From Myxococcales bacterium (GTDB lineage Bacteria; Myxococcota; UBA727; VGSZ01): 48,802 nucleotides of DNA. The translations under genes were made by a program, and so were the position numbers. This document shows, one piece after another, positions 18,656-26,960 of this stretch (positions within the stretch are counted from its first letter, which is position 1; every line of letters starts with the position of its first letter). The notes beneath the pieces are model-generated. The model searched no databases and was not told the origin of the DNA. It was given only the letters and a program-made list of their open reading frames with translations. The stretch covers positions 1 to 48,802 of the forward strand of contig JAHFED010000049.1 in assembly GCA_023248635.1 (NCBI GenBank). The letters run 5' to 3'.

Positions 18656-20125
18656 TCAGGGCCCGCACTTCACGTTGGAAGCCTGCGTGTCCATGCCCCG
18701 GGTGTCGCGCAGCGCTGTGGCCTCGTCGAGCAGCATGCGGAAGATCGCGTTGGCGAGTCGATGCTCCCCGCGCACATTCCACAGACGCACCGCGACCTCA
18801 CACAAGGTCCATTGGCTGGCGTCGTAGGCCAGGGCGCGGCCGTCGTCGCCCGTGCGCTGAACCAACAAGGCCAGGGCGCGGACGGCGGCAACCTCGCGGA
18901 GCTCGTCGACGGCGGCCAGGTCGATGCTTTGTTCGTTGCGCAGGCGCAGGGCCGCCGTTGCTGTTTCGAGGGCATCCAGGCGCTCGGAGCGCACGTGCTC
19001 GATGGCAGTCTGCAGGAGCAGCGGCTGCGTCTTGACGTCGACGGCAGAGAGATCGACCTCCTTGACCAGGTCAGCCAGCGACGTCGTCACCGTCTCTTCG
19101 ATGCCACGGGTGACATCGTCGACGTTGTGAACTCCGAGGGCGCGGGCGCGGATCGCGAGATCGCGCGCCGCCGATTTCAACGCCGGATCCCAGGCCGCCG
19201 CCAAGGCCTGCACCTCACCGAGGCTCGGTGCTGCTGCTTGCGTGGCCGCCACATGAAGGGCCAAGGCATGACCCAGTGGAGCCGTCGTCGTCGTCGTCGT
19301 CGTCTTGGCCGTCGGCGGCCGCGGCAGCGCCTGCAAAGCGGACCGACACAGCGCGCGGTTTCGTCGTCGTCGGGGCGCCAGCAGCCAGAGCCCTTGCAAC
19401 TGCGCGTCGCCCCACAACGAGCGCTGGTCGATGCCGATCAGCCGTCGGGCACAGGCCCGGGCGAAGCGCCCAAAGCGTGACCCTTTGACGTCGACGTCGA
19501 CGATGGCGGCCAGGTCGGCACTGCGCAGCAGCTCCAGGATGCGGTGCTCGATGGCGATGTGTCGCGCTGTCTTGGGGACCACGCGTGCATCGAAAGCGTC
19601 GAAGGCCCGCAGCAGCGCACGAGCGCGAGCGCCGTCGCCGTCGAGGTCGGCGAGCAGGGCGGTGGCAACAACGCCGGCGCCACCGAGGAGCTCGAGCCGC
19701 TGCAGGCGCTGGCGGGCCCAAGCGATGTCTTTGGGACGTTTCTTTGCTCCAGCAGCGAGGACAGCGGCGATCAGGGCCCCGCCGCCGCGGTCACGGCCCC
19801 ACGTCCAGTCGGCGAGGTGGGCGATGAGCCAAGCGCCGCGCGGCAAGCCGGCGGGGATGAAGACGAAGCGCACCAGCAGCCAGGGGATGCACAGCGGCGC
19901 AAGAGCGGTGGCAAAAGCCAGTGCCTCCCAAGAGCGTTCGCCGACGACGCCCCCCAGGATCAGGATCAGCCACAGGGGCCACACGAAGAGCCAGACCAAC
20001 AAGAAAGCGAGGCTGCGGTTCTGGTACGTGCGTCGCGGTCCCGACGTCGGGCTTTTCTGGTTGGCTTGGGCGGCGTAGCGGCCAGCGATGACGACGGCGG
20101 CGATGATCGCACCCACGGGGATCAT
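18656..20125 (-). CDS. Membrane protein with long cytoplasmic helical domain, unknown function (489 aa)
   Basis: The ATG at 20125 overlaps the TGA of the upstream J-like gene as ATGA, a classical coupling arrangement, so it is preferred to the GTG at 20134. The first 90 residues hold three hydrophobic segments (MIPVGAIIAAVVIAG; LAFLLVWLFVWPLWLILILGG; a weaker one near 65-85). The remaining ~390 residues are soluble, helical and Ala/Arg/Leu-rich with no recognised motif. A run of seven Thr near residue 275 is encoded by seven (ACG) codons, seen as (GTC)7 at 19284-19304, a simple-sequence expansion. The gene converges on the SPFH gene 39 bases away. It is likely a partner of the J-like protein at the inner membrane. 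Function unknown. Confidence 0.75.
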   Translation of the reverse strand: MIPVGAIIAAVVIAGRYAAQANQKSPTSGPRRTYQNRSLAFLLVWLFVWPLWLILILGGVVGERSWEALAFATALAPLCIPWLLVRFVFIPAGLPRGAWLIAHLADWTWGRDRGGGALIAAVLAAGAKKRPKDIAWARQRLQRLELLGGAGVVATALLADLDGDGARARALLRAFDAFDARVVPKTARHIAIEHRILELLRSADLAAIVDVDVKGSRFGRFARACARRLIGIDQRSLWGDAQLQGLWLLAPRRRRNRALCRSALQALPRPPTAKTTTTTTTAPLGHALALHVAATQAAAPSLGEVQALAAAWDPALKSAARDLAIRARALGVHNVDDVTRGIEETVTTSLADLVKEVDLSAVDVKTQPLLLQTAIEHVRSERLDALETATAALRLRNEQSIDLAAVDELREVAAVRALALLVQRTGDDGRALAYDASQWTLCEVAVRLWNVRGEHRLANAIFRMLLDEATALRDTRGMDTQASNVKCGP

Positions 20126-20493
20126 GGCTGCCACCAGACATGACCCTGCGGATCTGCAACAGCCGTCGTCGGGTCGTCGACGGACCCCAGCGGCTGCTCG
20201 GACGTCGTCGTCGGTGGTGCCGGGCCCGCGAAGGACGCCGAGGCCCAGGGCTCGAAGGGCAAGCGCCGTGCGGGATCGAGCAAAAGCTGCACGGCCTCGC
20301 GGATGCGCTCGGCAGTGCGGAGCTGCGGACCGTAGGGCGAGGCGAAGGTCAAGCTCTTCTGCAGATCGAGTTCGAGCATCGAGAGCAGTTTCTTGCCTTG
20401 GCGCTCGATCTCCATCGGCGTCGCCGTCGGCGGCAACTCGAGCACGAAGAAGGGGTTGTCTCTGAGCGGGTGCACGTCGCCGAGCCTACACAT
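20122..20493 (-). CDS. J-domain-like protein lacking a recognisable HPD motif (123 aa)
   Basis: Residues about 10-80 have the look of a J-domain scaffold: 'LRDNPFFVLELPPTATPMEIERQGKKLL' resembles the start of helix II in DnaJ-type domains ('..NPY.VLGL...A...EI....'), and 'ERIREAVQLLLDPARRLPFE' resembles helix III and the 'A..VL.DP..R..YD' end. The His-Pro-Asp signature needed to stimulate Hsp70 is not present; the loop instead reads around QKSLTFASPYGP. The C-terminal 40 residues are Pro/Thr-rich. Start is uncertain: ATG at 20493 or GTG at 20475. Its stop overlaps the membrane-protein start by ATGA. It may be a non-chaperone scaffold domain binding the membrane partner. Confidence 0.7.
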   Translation of the reverse strand: MCRLGDVHPLRDNPFFVLELPPTATPMEIERQGKKLLSMLELDLQKSLTFASPYGPQLRTAERIREAVQLLLDPARRLPFEPWASASFAGPAPPTTTSEQPLGSVDDPTTAVADPQGHVWWQP

Positions 20494-20525
20494 CGGAGCC
20501 GCCAGCGCGCGCGTTCGGAGGAGCC

Positions 20526-23276
20526 CTAAGGGGTGGGCTGGGTCACCTGCTCAGTGGCCGCGAGCCAGGGCGAAAAGCCGCCGTCGCCGTCGCCGTCGAC
20601 GTAGGCGGCTGGGCTGACGCACACCACTTCTCCGCCGCCGGTGGGATCGAGCCCCGATCCCCCGCGTGAAACGGCGACGACGACTGCGTCTTCGCCCAGG
20701 GGCAAGAGCGCCAGTTGGTGCTTCAATCGTTCACTGCCAGCAGCGGTGATGCCTTCGAGGGCCAACGACAAGACGCCGGCGGCGTCCACGCTGATGACGC
20801 CGTCGTCGACGCTGAGCTGTTGGGCGATGCCGTTCACATAGATCTCCAAGCGGCCGACGGTGACCTGAGGTGGAGCCTGCAGCCGGGCCACGAGACGATC
20901 ACCATCCCCGCGGGTCAGCAGATCGGCGCGACCCATGCGCGGCACGTCGTCGACGTCGAGGGTCAGCAGGCATCCTTCGCCGATGGCCGTGCGCTGCGCG
21001 CGGATGACATCTTGCAGCTCGTTCACGCCCAGGGTGGTCGGATCGTCGGAGCCGGTGAACAGGAAGGTGCGCGGATAGCCGACGCCTTCGTCGATCTTGT
21101 GCGAGTCGCTGTTGCCCATGGCCGCGACCGGCAGCCCGGCGCCGAGGAGGGCAAACCAATCGGCCAGCACGGGCACGGCGGTGGGGTCGTTGTCGGCGAG
21201 AGCAGCGAGCGCGCTGCCGTCGACGTTGAAGAGCTCGGGCGAGCCCAAATTGGTGTTCACTTCGATGGCGTCGAATTCCGGTGACCAGGCGTCGTAGATG
21301 CTGGGGGGCAAGCTCTTGAGGTCGGGGGGGGGGCGGGCGATGCGGTGGGCGTCGCTGGGATCGAGCTTCATCGAGGCCAACACACCGGTGCCGCTGGAGC
21401 GCGGATGGTTGAGCTGGATGATGGCGTCCGTGTCTGCGGCGGCGCGGATGTCGGCGAACATTTCGGGCAGGGTCTTCAACCACCACAAGCGGGTACCGAT
21501 GTCTCTGAAGGGGTCGGCGTCGTCGACGACGAAGGGGTAGGCGTTGAAGTGACCGATGCCTTGGTAGCTGACTTCGTTGCCGACGAAGGCGACCACATGG
21601 GGTGTGAGGCCGAGGGCGGCGACGAAGGGCCGGAAGTCGACGATGTTGTCGTGATCGGTGGCGACGGCGACCTCGATGCCTTCGGCGGCGTTCTCCATCA
21701 CCTTCAGAGGCAAGGGGACCACGGCGTCGAGGCTGCTCAAGCTGTGTTGGTGAAACTCACCGGCCAACCAGCCAGTAGAATCGATGGCCCGCACCAGGTT
21801 CGCCGTGAGAGTCGTCGTGGCGTTGGCAGCGACGTCGACCTCCTGGTCCTCGCGGGAGAATTCGAAGCCTCGAGTGACGAGCACGCGCCAGCGTCCCGGA
21901 GGCACTTCGACGTCGAAGCGGCCGTCTTTGCTCACGGCGTAGCGGGCGGCACCGTGTCTCTCGAACTCGAGCAGCACTGCAGAGGGAGTCTGGGTCGCAC
22001 CGACCGGAAGGAGGGTGAGCTTGGCCGGCCGGAGGACGCCGTCGTCGAAGGTCGTGATCACCTGCAGGCGACCGGCACCACCCAAGGTCAGCAATCCCGC
22101 GCCAACGCCGGCGCCGGCAACGACGTCGACGGCGACCTGGTTGCTGCGGTCGACGATCTCCCCGCTGAGATCGGGGACGTGGGCGACCAGCGTGTAGCTG
22201 CCGGGCAGCAGCGCCATGGTGTAGCTGCCATCGGCGGCCACCCGAGCCTCGTTCATGACCCGGCTGCCGTCGTCGCTGCCGTCGATGGGGAGCGGGGCTG
22301 TCAGGGCGCTGACCACGGTGCCGTCGACGGCGTTGTCGACCCTGCCGCTGAGCTCTCCGGTGGCGATGCCGCGCAAGGCCCACGCGGGGCGGGCCACGGA
22401 ATCCAGCGAGCCGTCGCCCACGATGATGAAGCGGGTGAAGCCGCCTTCGCTGCCGATGGTGAGATTGTCGTCGCAGATGGCAACCGTGGCCCCGGACTCC
22501 ACCAGTGGGATCACGACGTCGCGCTGGTTGCAGACGAAGGCGGTGTTGACCCCTTTGCCTCGTGCTCCGCCGAGAAAGGTGACGGCGCCGAAGGGGGGCA
22601 CGCTGCCAAACCCGTGCTCCGGGGTCATGGGCGGCGTCGCACCACCGAAGGACAAGAAGTCGGCGCCGAGTCCCGCTTGCACCACGTCGCCTTCGTTCTG
22701 CAGCGTCGTCGTGATCTCGATGATGTCGCTGTCGGGCCGCAGCAAGTAGTCGGTGAAGACGACGCCCTCCATGTCTTGGGAGAGGAAGGCAGCCTGAGGA
22801 GCCAGGGTGATTGTCGTCGGCCGGCCCTGCACCCGAATGATCCCGGGCTCACCATTTTGACCGTCGTTGACGATCTCGATGGACTCGACCCGCACCTCGT
22901 TGGCGCCCAGCGCCGGCAGGTATTCGCGAAAGGTGTCTTCGCCGTCTTTGAGCTCGTCGGGGCGCACGCGATCGATGTCGATCAAATCGCCCCCCTCGGA
23001 GGAATTGCCGATGGGTCGGGTGCCGTCTTGGATGAGGAAGCGGATGCGGCTGTTGTGGCAACGAAAGGAACGCCCCACCTGCCCATAGGCTTGAGGGCCG
23101 CCGATGAGCTCGGACTGCTTGGTGACCGGACCGCAGCGCACCTCGCCGGGCCCCAGCACGGTGTCGAGGTCGAGGTGAGGCACCGGCGGTGAGCGACCCG
23201 TGCAAGCGGAGGCCGCGGCCCACACTGCCATTGCCACCAACGCCGTGCGCCTTCGACCCTGCAAGCTTGCCTTCAT
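20526..23276 (-). CDS. PHP-domain (CehA/McbA-like) metal-dependent phosphoesterase-like lipoprotein
   Basis: A 916-residue exported protein. The signal peptide ends AASAC with the Cys at residue 25, giving a likely lipoprotein. The middle contains carboxypeptidase-regulatory-like beta-sandwich units (for example 'VAADGSYTMALLPGSYTLVAHV'), and the C-terminal half contains a PHP domain: FHQHS near residue 505, TDHDN near 545 and GIGHFNAYPF near 575, matching the metal-binding His/Asp set of CehA/McbA hydrolases. Family members hydrolyse phosphoesters or act on carbamate compounds; the substrate here cannot be read. A later GNSDSH segment may supply another metal ligand. It has no close operon partner except genes of unrelated type on the same strand. 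The hydrolase call is solid; the reaction is inferred. Confidence 0.85.
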   Translation of the reverse strand: MKASLQGRRRTALVAMAVWAAASACTGRSPPVPHLDLDTVLGPGEVRCGPVTKQSELIGGPQAYGQVGRSFRCHNSRIRFLIQDGTRPIGNSSEGGDLIDIDRVRPDELKDGEDTFREYLPALGANEVRVESIEIVNDGQNGEPGIIRVQGRPTTITLAPQAAFLSQDMEGVVFTDYLLRPDSDIIEITTTLQNEGDVVQAGLGADFLSFGGATPPMTPEHGFGSVPPFGAVTFLGGARGKGVNTAFVCNQRDVVIPLVESGATVAICDDNLTIGSEGGFTRFIIVGDGSLDSVARPAWALRGIATGELSGRVDNAVDGTVVSALTAPLPIDGSDDGSRVMNEARVAADGSYTMALLPGSYTLVAHVPDLSGEIVDRSNQVAVDVVAGAGVGAGLLTLGGAGRLQVITTFDDGVLRPAKLTLLPVGATQTPSAVLLEFERHGAARYAVSKDGRFDVEVPPGRWRVLVTRGFEFSREDQEVDVAANATTTLTANLVRAIDSTGWLAGEFHQHSLSSLDAVVPLPLKVMENAAEGIEVAVATDHDNIVDFRPFVAALGLTPHVVAFVGNEVSYQGIGHFNAYPFVVDDADPFRDIGTRLWWLKTLPEMFADIRAAADTDAIIQLNHPRSSGTGVLASMKLDPSDAHRIARPPPDLKSLPPSIYDAWSPEFDAIEVNTNLGSPELFNVDGSALAALADNDPTAVPVLADWFALLGAGLPVAAMGNSDSHKIDEGVGYPRTFLFTGSDDPTTLGVNELQDVIRAQRTAIGEGCLLTLDVDDVPRMGRADLLTRGDGDRLVARLQAPPQVTVGRLEIYVNGIAQQLSVDDGVISVDAAGVLSLALEGITAAGSERLKHQLALLPLGEDAVVVAVSRGGSGLDPTGGGEVVCVSPAAYVDGDGDGGFSPWLAATEQVTQPTP

Positions 23277-23346
23277 CCCCAGAGGTTATCTGTGCTCTGC
23301 GAAATTCTCGGGACAAATGTGTCGAGCTGCCTCGGGCCGTCGGCGC

Positions 23347-24009
23347 TCAGGTCGGAATCGGCACGGGTCCCTCGGCGCGGGCCTTCGTCGGCCGCAGCAC
23401 CCAGATCTCCTGCTCCCGGAGCAGCGCCGCCGGCCCCTCGGTGCGGATGACAGCGGCTTGGCTGCTGGCCTGGGCGAATTGGAAGGTCCCGTCGCCGTTG
23501 TCAGCCACAGCCAGGCGACAATGCCCGCCGTCGGCGCCGCTGCCTCCCTGGTGCCGCACGATGACCATGTCCCCGGGTTGCACGGTGGCCAGCAACTGCA
23601 CGATGCGTTGTTCGCGCGCCGCAGCATCGGGAAAGGCGCTGACCAGCATGGTGTCGCGCCTATCGAACAGGCCCTTGGTGCGGCCCTGGAGCTGCATCGA
23701 ATAACGGTGCAGCTCGACGGCGATGGCGTATTCGCCGCCGCGACCATTTCCGTAGGTCGCGGGTTGAAAGCCTGCAGCGGCCAGGCAGGAGTTCACAAAG
23801 AGGCTGCACTTCCAGCGGTTCATGGTGTTCGGCACCAGCGCGCCAGGGCCGGTGTAGAGCGGGTGTTTGCTGTCGATGAGGCGCAGCGTCTGACTCTCGC
23901 CGAAGGACGGTCCCAGCAATGGATGATTGACGATGGCAGCGGCGACTCTGACGAGGTCAGCGAGGGTCGGACCAGGGGTCGAAACGAGGGGTGGGCTGAT
24001 CTCGGGCAT
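23347..24009 (-). CDS. NlpC/P60- or CHAP-like putative cysteine hydrolase (220 aa)
   Basis: The protein has no signal peptide. A WKCSLFVNSCLAAAGF segment (Cys68, Cys75) looks like the active-site helix of NlpC/P60 or CHAP enzymes ('DCSGFV..C...G'), and GDMVIVRH followed by DGGHCRLAVAD (His163) looks like the strand carrying the catalytic His. Together they suggest a papain-like amidase or peptidase, possibly acting on peptidoglycan peptides. The spacing Cys-His of ~95 residues is compatible with those families. The overall similarity is weak and a structure-based search would be needed to be sure. The absence of a secretion signal leaves open that it is an effector or a cytoplasmic enzyme. 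Confidence 0.65.
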   Translation of the reverse strand: MPEISPPLVSTPGPTLADLVRVAAAIVNHPLLGPSFGESQTLRLIDSKHPLYTGPGALVPNTMNRWKCSLFVNSCLAAAGFQPATYGNGRGGEYAIAVELHRYSMQLQGRTKGLFDRRDTMLVSAFPDAAAREQRIVQLLATVQPGDMVIVRHQGGSGADGGHCRLAVADNGDGTFQFAQASSQAAVIRTEGPAALLREQEIWVLRPTKARAEGPVPIPT

Positions 24010-24152
24010 CGGGTCCTCCAGCGCGGATCACAGTGGACTCAGCGCCTCACACCAGAGTAGGAGGCGCGCATTTGACGCCCAACTTTCTGGCTGGACCTTG
24101 ATCAAATTGGAGCGCGGCGTGCAGCGCTCACAGCCCTCGTCTCAGCAGGCCA

Positions 24153-25070
24153 TCAGGACGCGGAAGCTGAGAGCACTTCGCGCAGAAAGGCGACGACGGG
24201 TTCCCACACCTGCCGCCGTGCGTGCCGCCCTGTGAGCACATCGATGTGACCAGCATCAACCTCGAGGAAGCGCTTCACGGGGGATCGCGCGCGGGCAAAG
24301 AGTGCGTGCACGCTGTCAGCGGGAGCGATGCCGTCGACGGCGCCAGCGACGCACAACAAGGGAGTGGTCAGCTCCCGCAAGCGATCGCCCAGCGGCACCC
24401 GACCCGCGCGCTCTCCGTTGCCCATCGCGAGCTCGCACAGATCCGCCAGCACGTGATGACCGTCGCAGGCGAAGGCGTGGTGCAGGGTGAAGGCAAGGTC
24501 GTCGTCGTCGAAGCTGCCGGGTTTCCACAGGGGCAGGGGCCATGGAAGGCCGGCGTCGATGGCGACGCGCAACGCGCGAAAGACGCCGGCGTACTGGCGC
24601 CCGGGAAACACGCGGGCCCGGCTCGCAAGCAAGCGCGAGAGCTTGTGCACGCCGTGGTCGACGGCGAGGCGGCGCAGGCGCGCGTCTCCGGGCATGAGCG
24701 GCGAGGCCAGGGCCACCACCGCGTGCAGCGGACGCTGAGCAGCAACACCGATGATCCCGCCCATGGAATGGCCGATCCACGAGACCGAGCGATGGCGGGG
24801 CGCGACGACGTCGAAGACCGCGGCTGCATCTTCGTCGACGTAGGTGGCGAGGTCGTGGTGGGCGCTCTCGCCGTGGCGGCCGCGGAGGTCGAGGGCGTAG
24901 ACGCAGAAGCCCTGGGTAACCAGGAGGTCGATGGCCGAGAAGGAAGGCACGGCGAAGGCGCGGCGGTTCTGGATGATCCCGTGACACAAGATGAGGGCGT
25001 CTTCGCCGCCCCCGTGCGCTTCGACGTCGAGGCGCGAACCATCGCGCGTCGTCACCGCCAGCGCGCTCAT
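24153..25070 (-). CDS. Alpha/beta hydrolase (305 aa)
   Basis: A typical alpha/beta-hydrolase fold: oxyanion region CHGIIQ (residues 29-34), RGRHGES after strand 4, nucleophile elbow GHSMGG with Ser102 at 100-105, an acid in VAGAVDGIAPADS, and His in EVDAGHIDVLTG near the C-terminus. No signal peptide. Such enzymes hydrolyse esters or related bonds; the substrate cannot be predicted from sequence. The start lies 7 bases before the upstream cyclic-nucleotide gene stop region ends (4-base gap between that stop and this ATG), so the two are transcribed together from the 26862 start side. Confidence 0.88.
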   Translation of the reverse strand: MSALAVTTRDGSRLDVEAHGGGEDALILCHGIIQNRRAFAVPSFSAIDLLVTQGFCVYALDLRGRHGESAHHDLATYVDEDAAAVFDVVAPRHRSVSWIGHSMGGIIGVAAQRPLHAVVALASPLMPGDARLRRLAVDHGVHKLSRLLASRARVFPGRQYAGVFRALRVAIDAGLPWPLPLWKPGSFDDDDLAFTLHHAFACDGHHVLADLCELAMGNGERAGRVPLGDRLRELTTPLLCVAGAVDGIAPADSVHALFARARSPVKRFLEVDAGHIDVLTGRHARRQVWEPVVAFLREVLSASAS

Positions 25071-25074
25071 GCCG

Positions 25075-26862
25075 TCAAACCAAGTAGTCGGAGGCGATGC
25101 CGGCGGCTTTCAGCTCCTGGTTCTGCTTGCTCCTCTTGTCGGAGAGCGCAGAGAGGGTCTCGAGGATCTGCGGATGCGTCATGATCACTTCGCTGAAATT
25201 CTGGCGGGGGAGACGCAGCACCACGCACGTCGTTTGCGCTCGCACGCTGGCGCAGGTGTCCTTGTTCCAGAGCATCGACATCTCACCGAAGATGTCGCCG
25301 TCGCGGAGCTCGGCAATGATGAACTCGCGACCGTCGGCGTTCTTGTCGAGCACTTCGCAGCGGCCGGAGAGCACCACGTACAGCCCATCGCCGGGGCGCT
25401 CCCGCGTGATTAGGTAGGTGCCTTCGGGGGCCTGCTGGCTCTTGAACTTCTCGATGAGCGCCTTCTTCTCGGGCGTCGAGAACGGCTGGAAGATCGAGCT
25501 CGTCTTGAGCAGGTTGGTGATGAGGCGGTTCTTGTGGAACTTCTTCATCACGTCGACGACCATCGGATGCTCGACGGCCATGGCGGCCAACATGTCGCGC
25601 GAGATCTCAAAGAGCATGGTCTCTTCGGTGGCGACGACGCTGGCGGTGCGCGGAGCGTCAGAGAGCAGCGCCATCTCGCCGAAGAAGGTCCCGTCGTTGA
25701 GCTCGGCGAGCACCGTCTCCTTGCCATCGTCGGTGCGCATGACCTTCACGCGCCCCTGGATGATGATGAACATCGAGGTGCCGACCTCGCCCTCCTGGAT
25801 GAGGACGTCGTCGACGCAGGCCACGCGCAGCTCCATCTTTTCGGTGAGCGCAACAAAGGCCGCGCGCGGCAAGTCCGAGAAAAGCGGGATGGGCGGAATG
25901 TCGTCGACGTCGACCTGATTCGACACCTCGGTGAGCTCGAGCACGTCGATTTCGTCGCTGACCTCGGCGATGAATTCGTCGGCGGCGTCGAGATTGTATT
26001 CCGGCGGTTCGGGTCCCCCGGCGTCGAGGCCGGGGCTGGCAATGGCTGCGGTGAGGATGGGCGCGCCCGCCGTGCGGGGGGGCTCGGGCAGGCTGTTGCC
26101 GACGACGACGGGTTCGGCGTCGTCGAAGGAAATGTCGAAGGGCAGGTCGTCGGGGATCGGCGGTTGGGGCAGCGGCAGCTGCGGCGGGCGCGGGGTCACG
26201 ACGACGGCGGCCTTGGCCTGGCTGGCGAGCACGGCCTGACGCGCGGCCTGCAGGGCGGAAATTTCCTGGGGGCTGGTGTGGCTCTGCCCCAGCGTCGCGT
26301 GGGGGGGACCGTTGGCAGCGATGTCGAGCTCGTCGAGGGAGCCTGGCTCGGGCTGTCCGGGGGGGATGTTCTTGCGCGGGCCGGCGCCGCCGAGGACGCC
26401 GCGGATGTGGTCGGCCGAGCGGATGTGATCGGCGGCGACGCCGCGCACCTGGCTCGGGATTTTCTTGCCGCTGGCACCGAGCGCTGAGCTCATCGCCATC
26501 GGCATCTCGACGACATTCTCGCCAGCGGGAGCCCCGACGCCGCGACGCCTCGTCGAGAGGTCGGCGAGAATGTTCTGGGTCTCGGTGTGGGCCGGGTCGA
26601 GCTGCAGGATGATCTTGCAGACGGCGATGGCCTTGAGCAGGAGGCCGTCGGCGGCATAGGAGCCGGCGACGCTTTGGTAGCACTCTACCGCTTGTTCTCT
26701 CTTGCCGAGGCGTCCGTAGAGTTCGGCGAGCTTCTGCCGCGCCGTGAGGTCCCGCGCGTCAATCTTGACGATCCGCTCGTAGCACTCGCACGCTTCGTCA
26801 AGCCGGGCCTTGGCGATGAGACGCGACGCGTCTTCTTTGAGTTTGCGGATCTTCTCCGACAT
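25075..26862 (-). CDS. TPR protein with two cyclic-nucleotide-binding domains (595 aa)
   Basis: Residues 1-110 form TPR-like helices (ARLDEACECYERIVKID; KREQAVECYQSVAGSY), residues 110-325 are a Pro/Ala/Asp-rich linker, and two cNMP-binding domains follow (about 328-445 and 455-575). The first has FGEMALL...APRTASV near 392-405, keeping the Glu and Arg that contact the cyclic phosphate. The second has FGEMSML...NKDTCASV near 525, where the Arg is replaced, so it may not bind nucleotide. No output enzyme or HTH is present, so it is probably a signal-sensing scaffold. It is the first gene of a minus-strand run and diverges from the gene at 26961 over 98 bases. Confidence 0.88.
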   Translation of the reverse strand: MSEKIRKLKEDASRLIAKARLDEACECYERIVKIDARDLTARQKLAELYGRLGKREQAVECYQSVAGSYAADGLLLKAIAVCKIILQLDPAHTETQNILADLSTRRRGVGAPAGENVVEMPMAMSSALGASGKKIPSQVRGVAADHIRSADHIRGVLGGAGPRKNIPPGQPEPGSLDELDIAANGPPHATLGQSHTSPQEISALQAARQAVLASQAKAAVVVTPRPPQLPLPQPPIPDDLPFDISFDDAEPVVVGNSLPEPPRTAGAPILTAAIASPGLDAGGPEPPEYNLDAADEFIAEVSDEIDVLELTEVSNQVDVDDIPPIPLFSDLPRAAFVALTEKMELRVACVDDVLIQEGEVGTSMFIIIQGRVKVMRTDDGKETVLAELNDGTFFGEMALLSDAPRTASVVATEETMLFEISRDMLAAMAVEHPMVVDVMKKFHKNRLITNLLKTSSIFQPFSTPEKKALIEKFKSQQAPEGTYLITRERPGDGLYVVLSGRCEVLDKNADGREFIIAELRDGDIFGEMSMLWNKDTCASVRAQTTCVVLRLPRQNFSEVIMTHPQILETLSALSDKRSKQNQELKAAGIASDYLV

Positions 26863-26960
26863 CGTGCTCGCAGCATCGCATCCATCGGGCGTTGCTCCAA
26901 CTTAAACGGTGCCGCTTGGCCCGCGAACGCCGCGGGGCGACCCGGTGTATGGTCGCGGAC

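Noticed and set aside
21345-23192. Plus-strand frame of 615 codons
   Set aside because: Antisense shadow of the PHP lipoprotein gene, which has a signal peptide and metal motifs.
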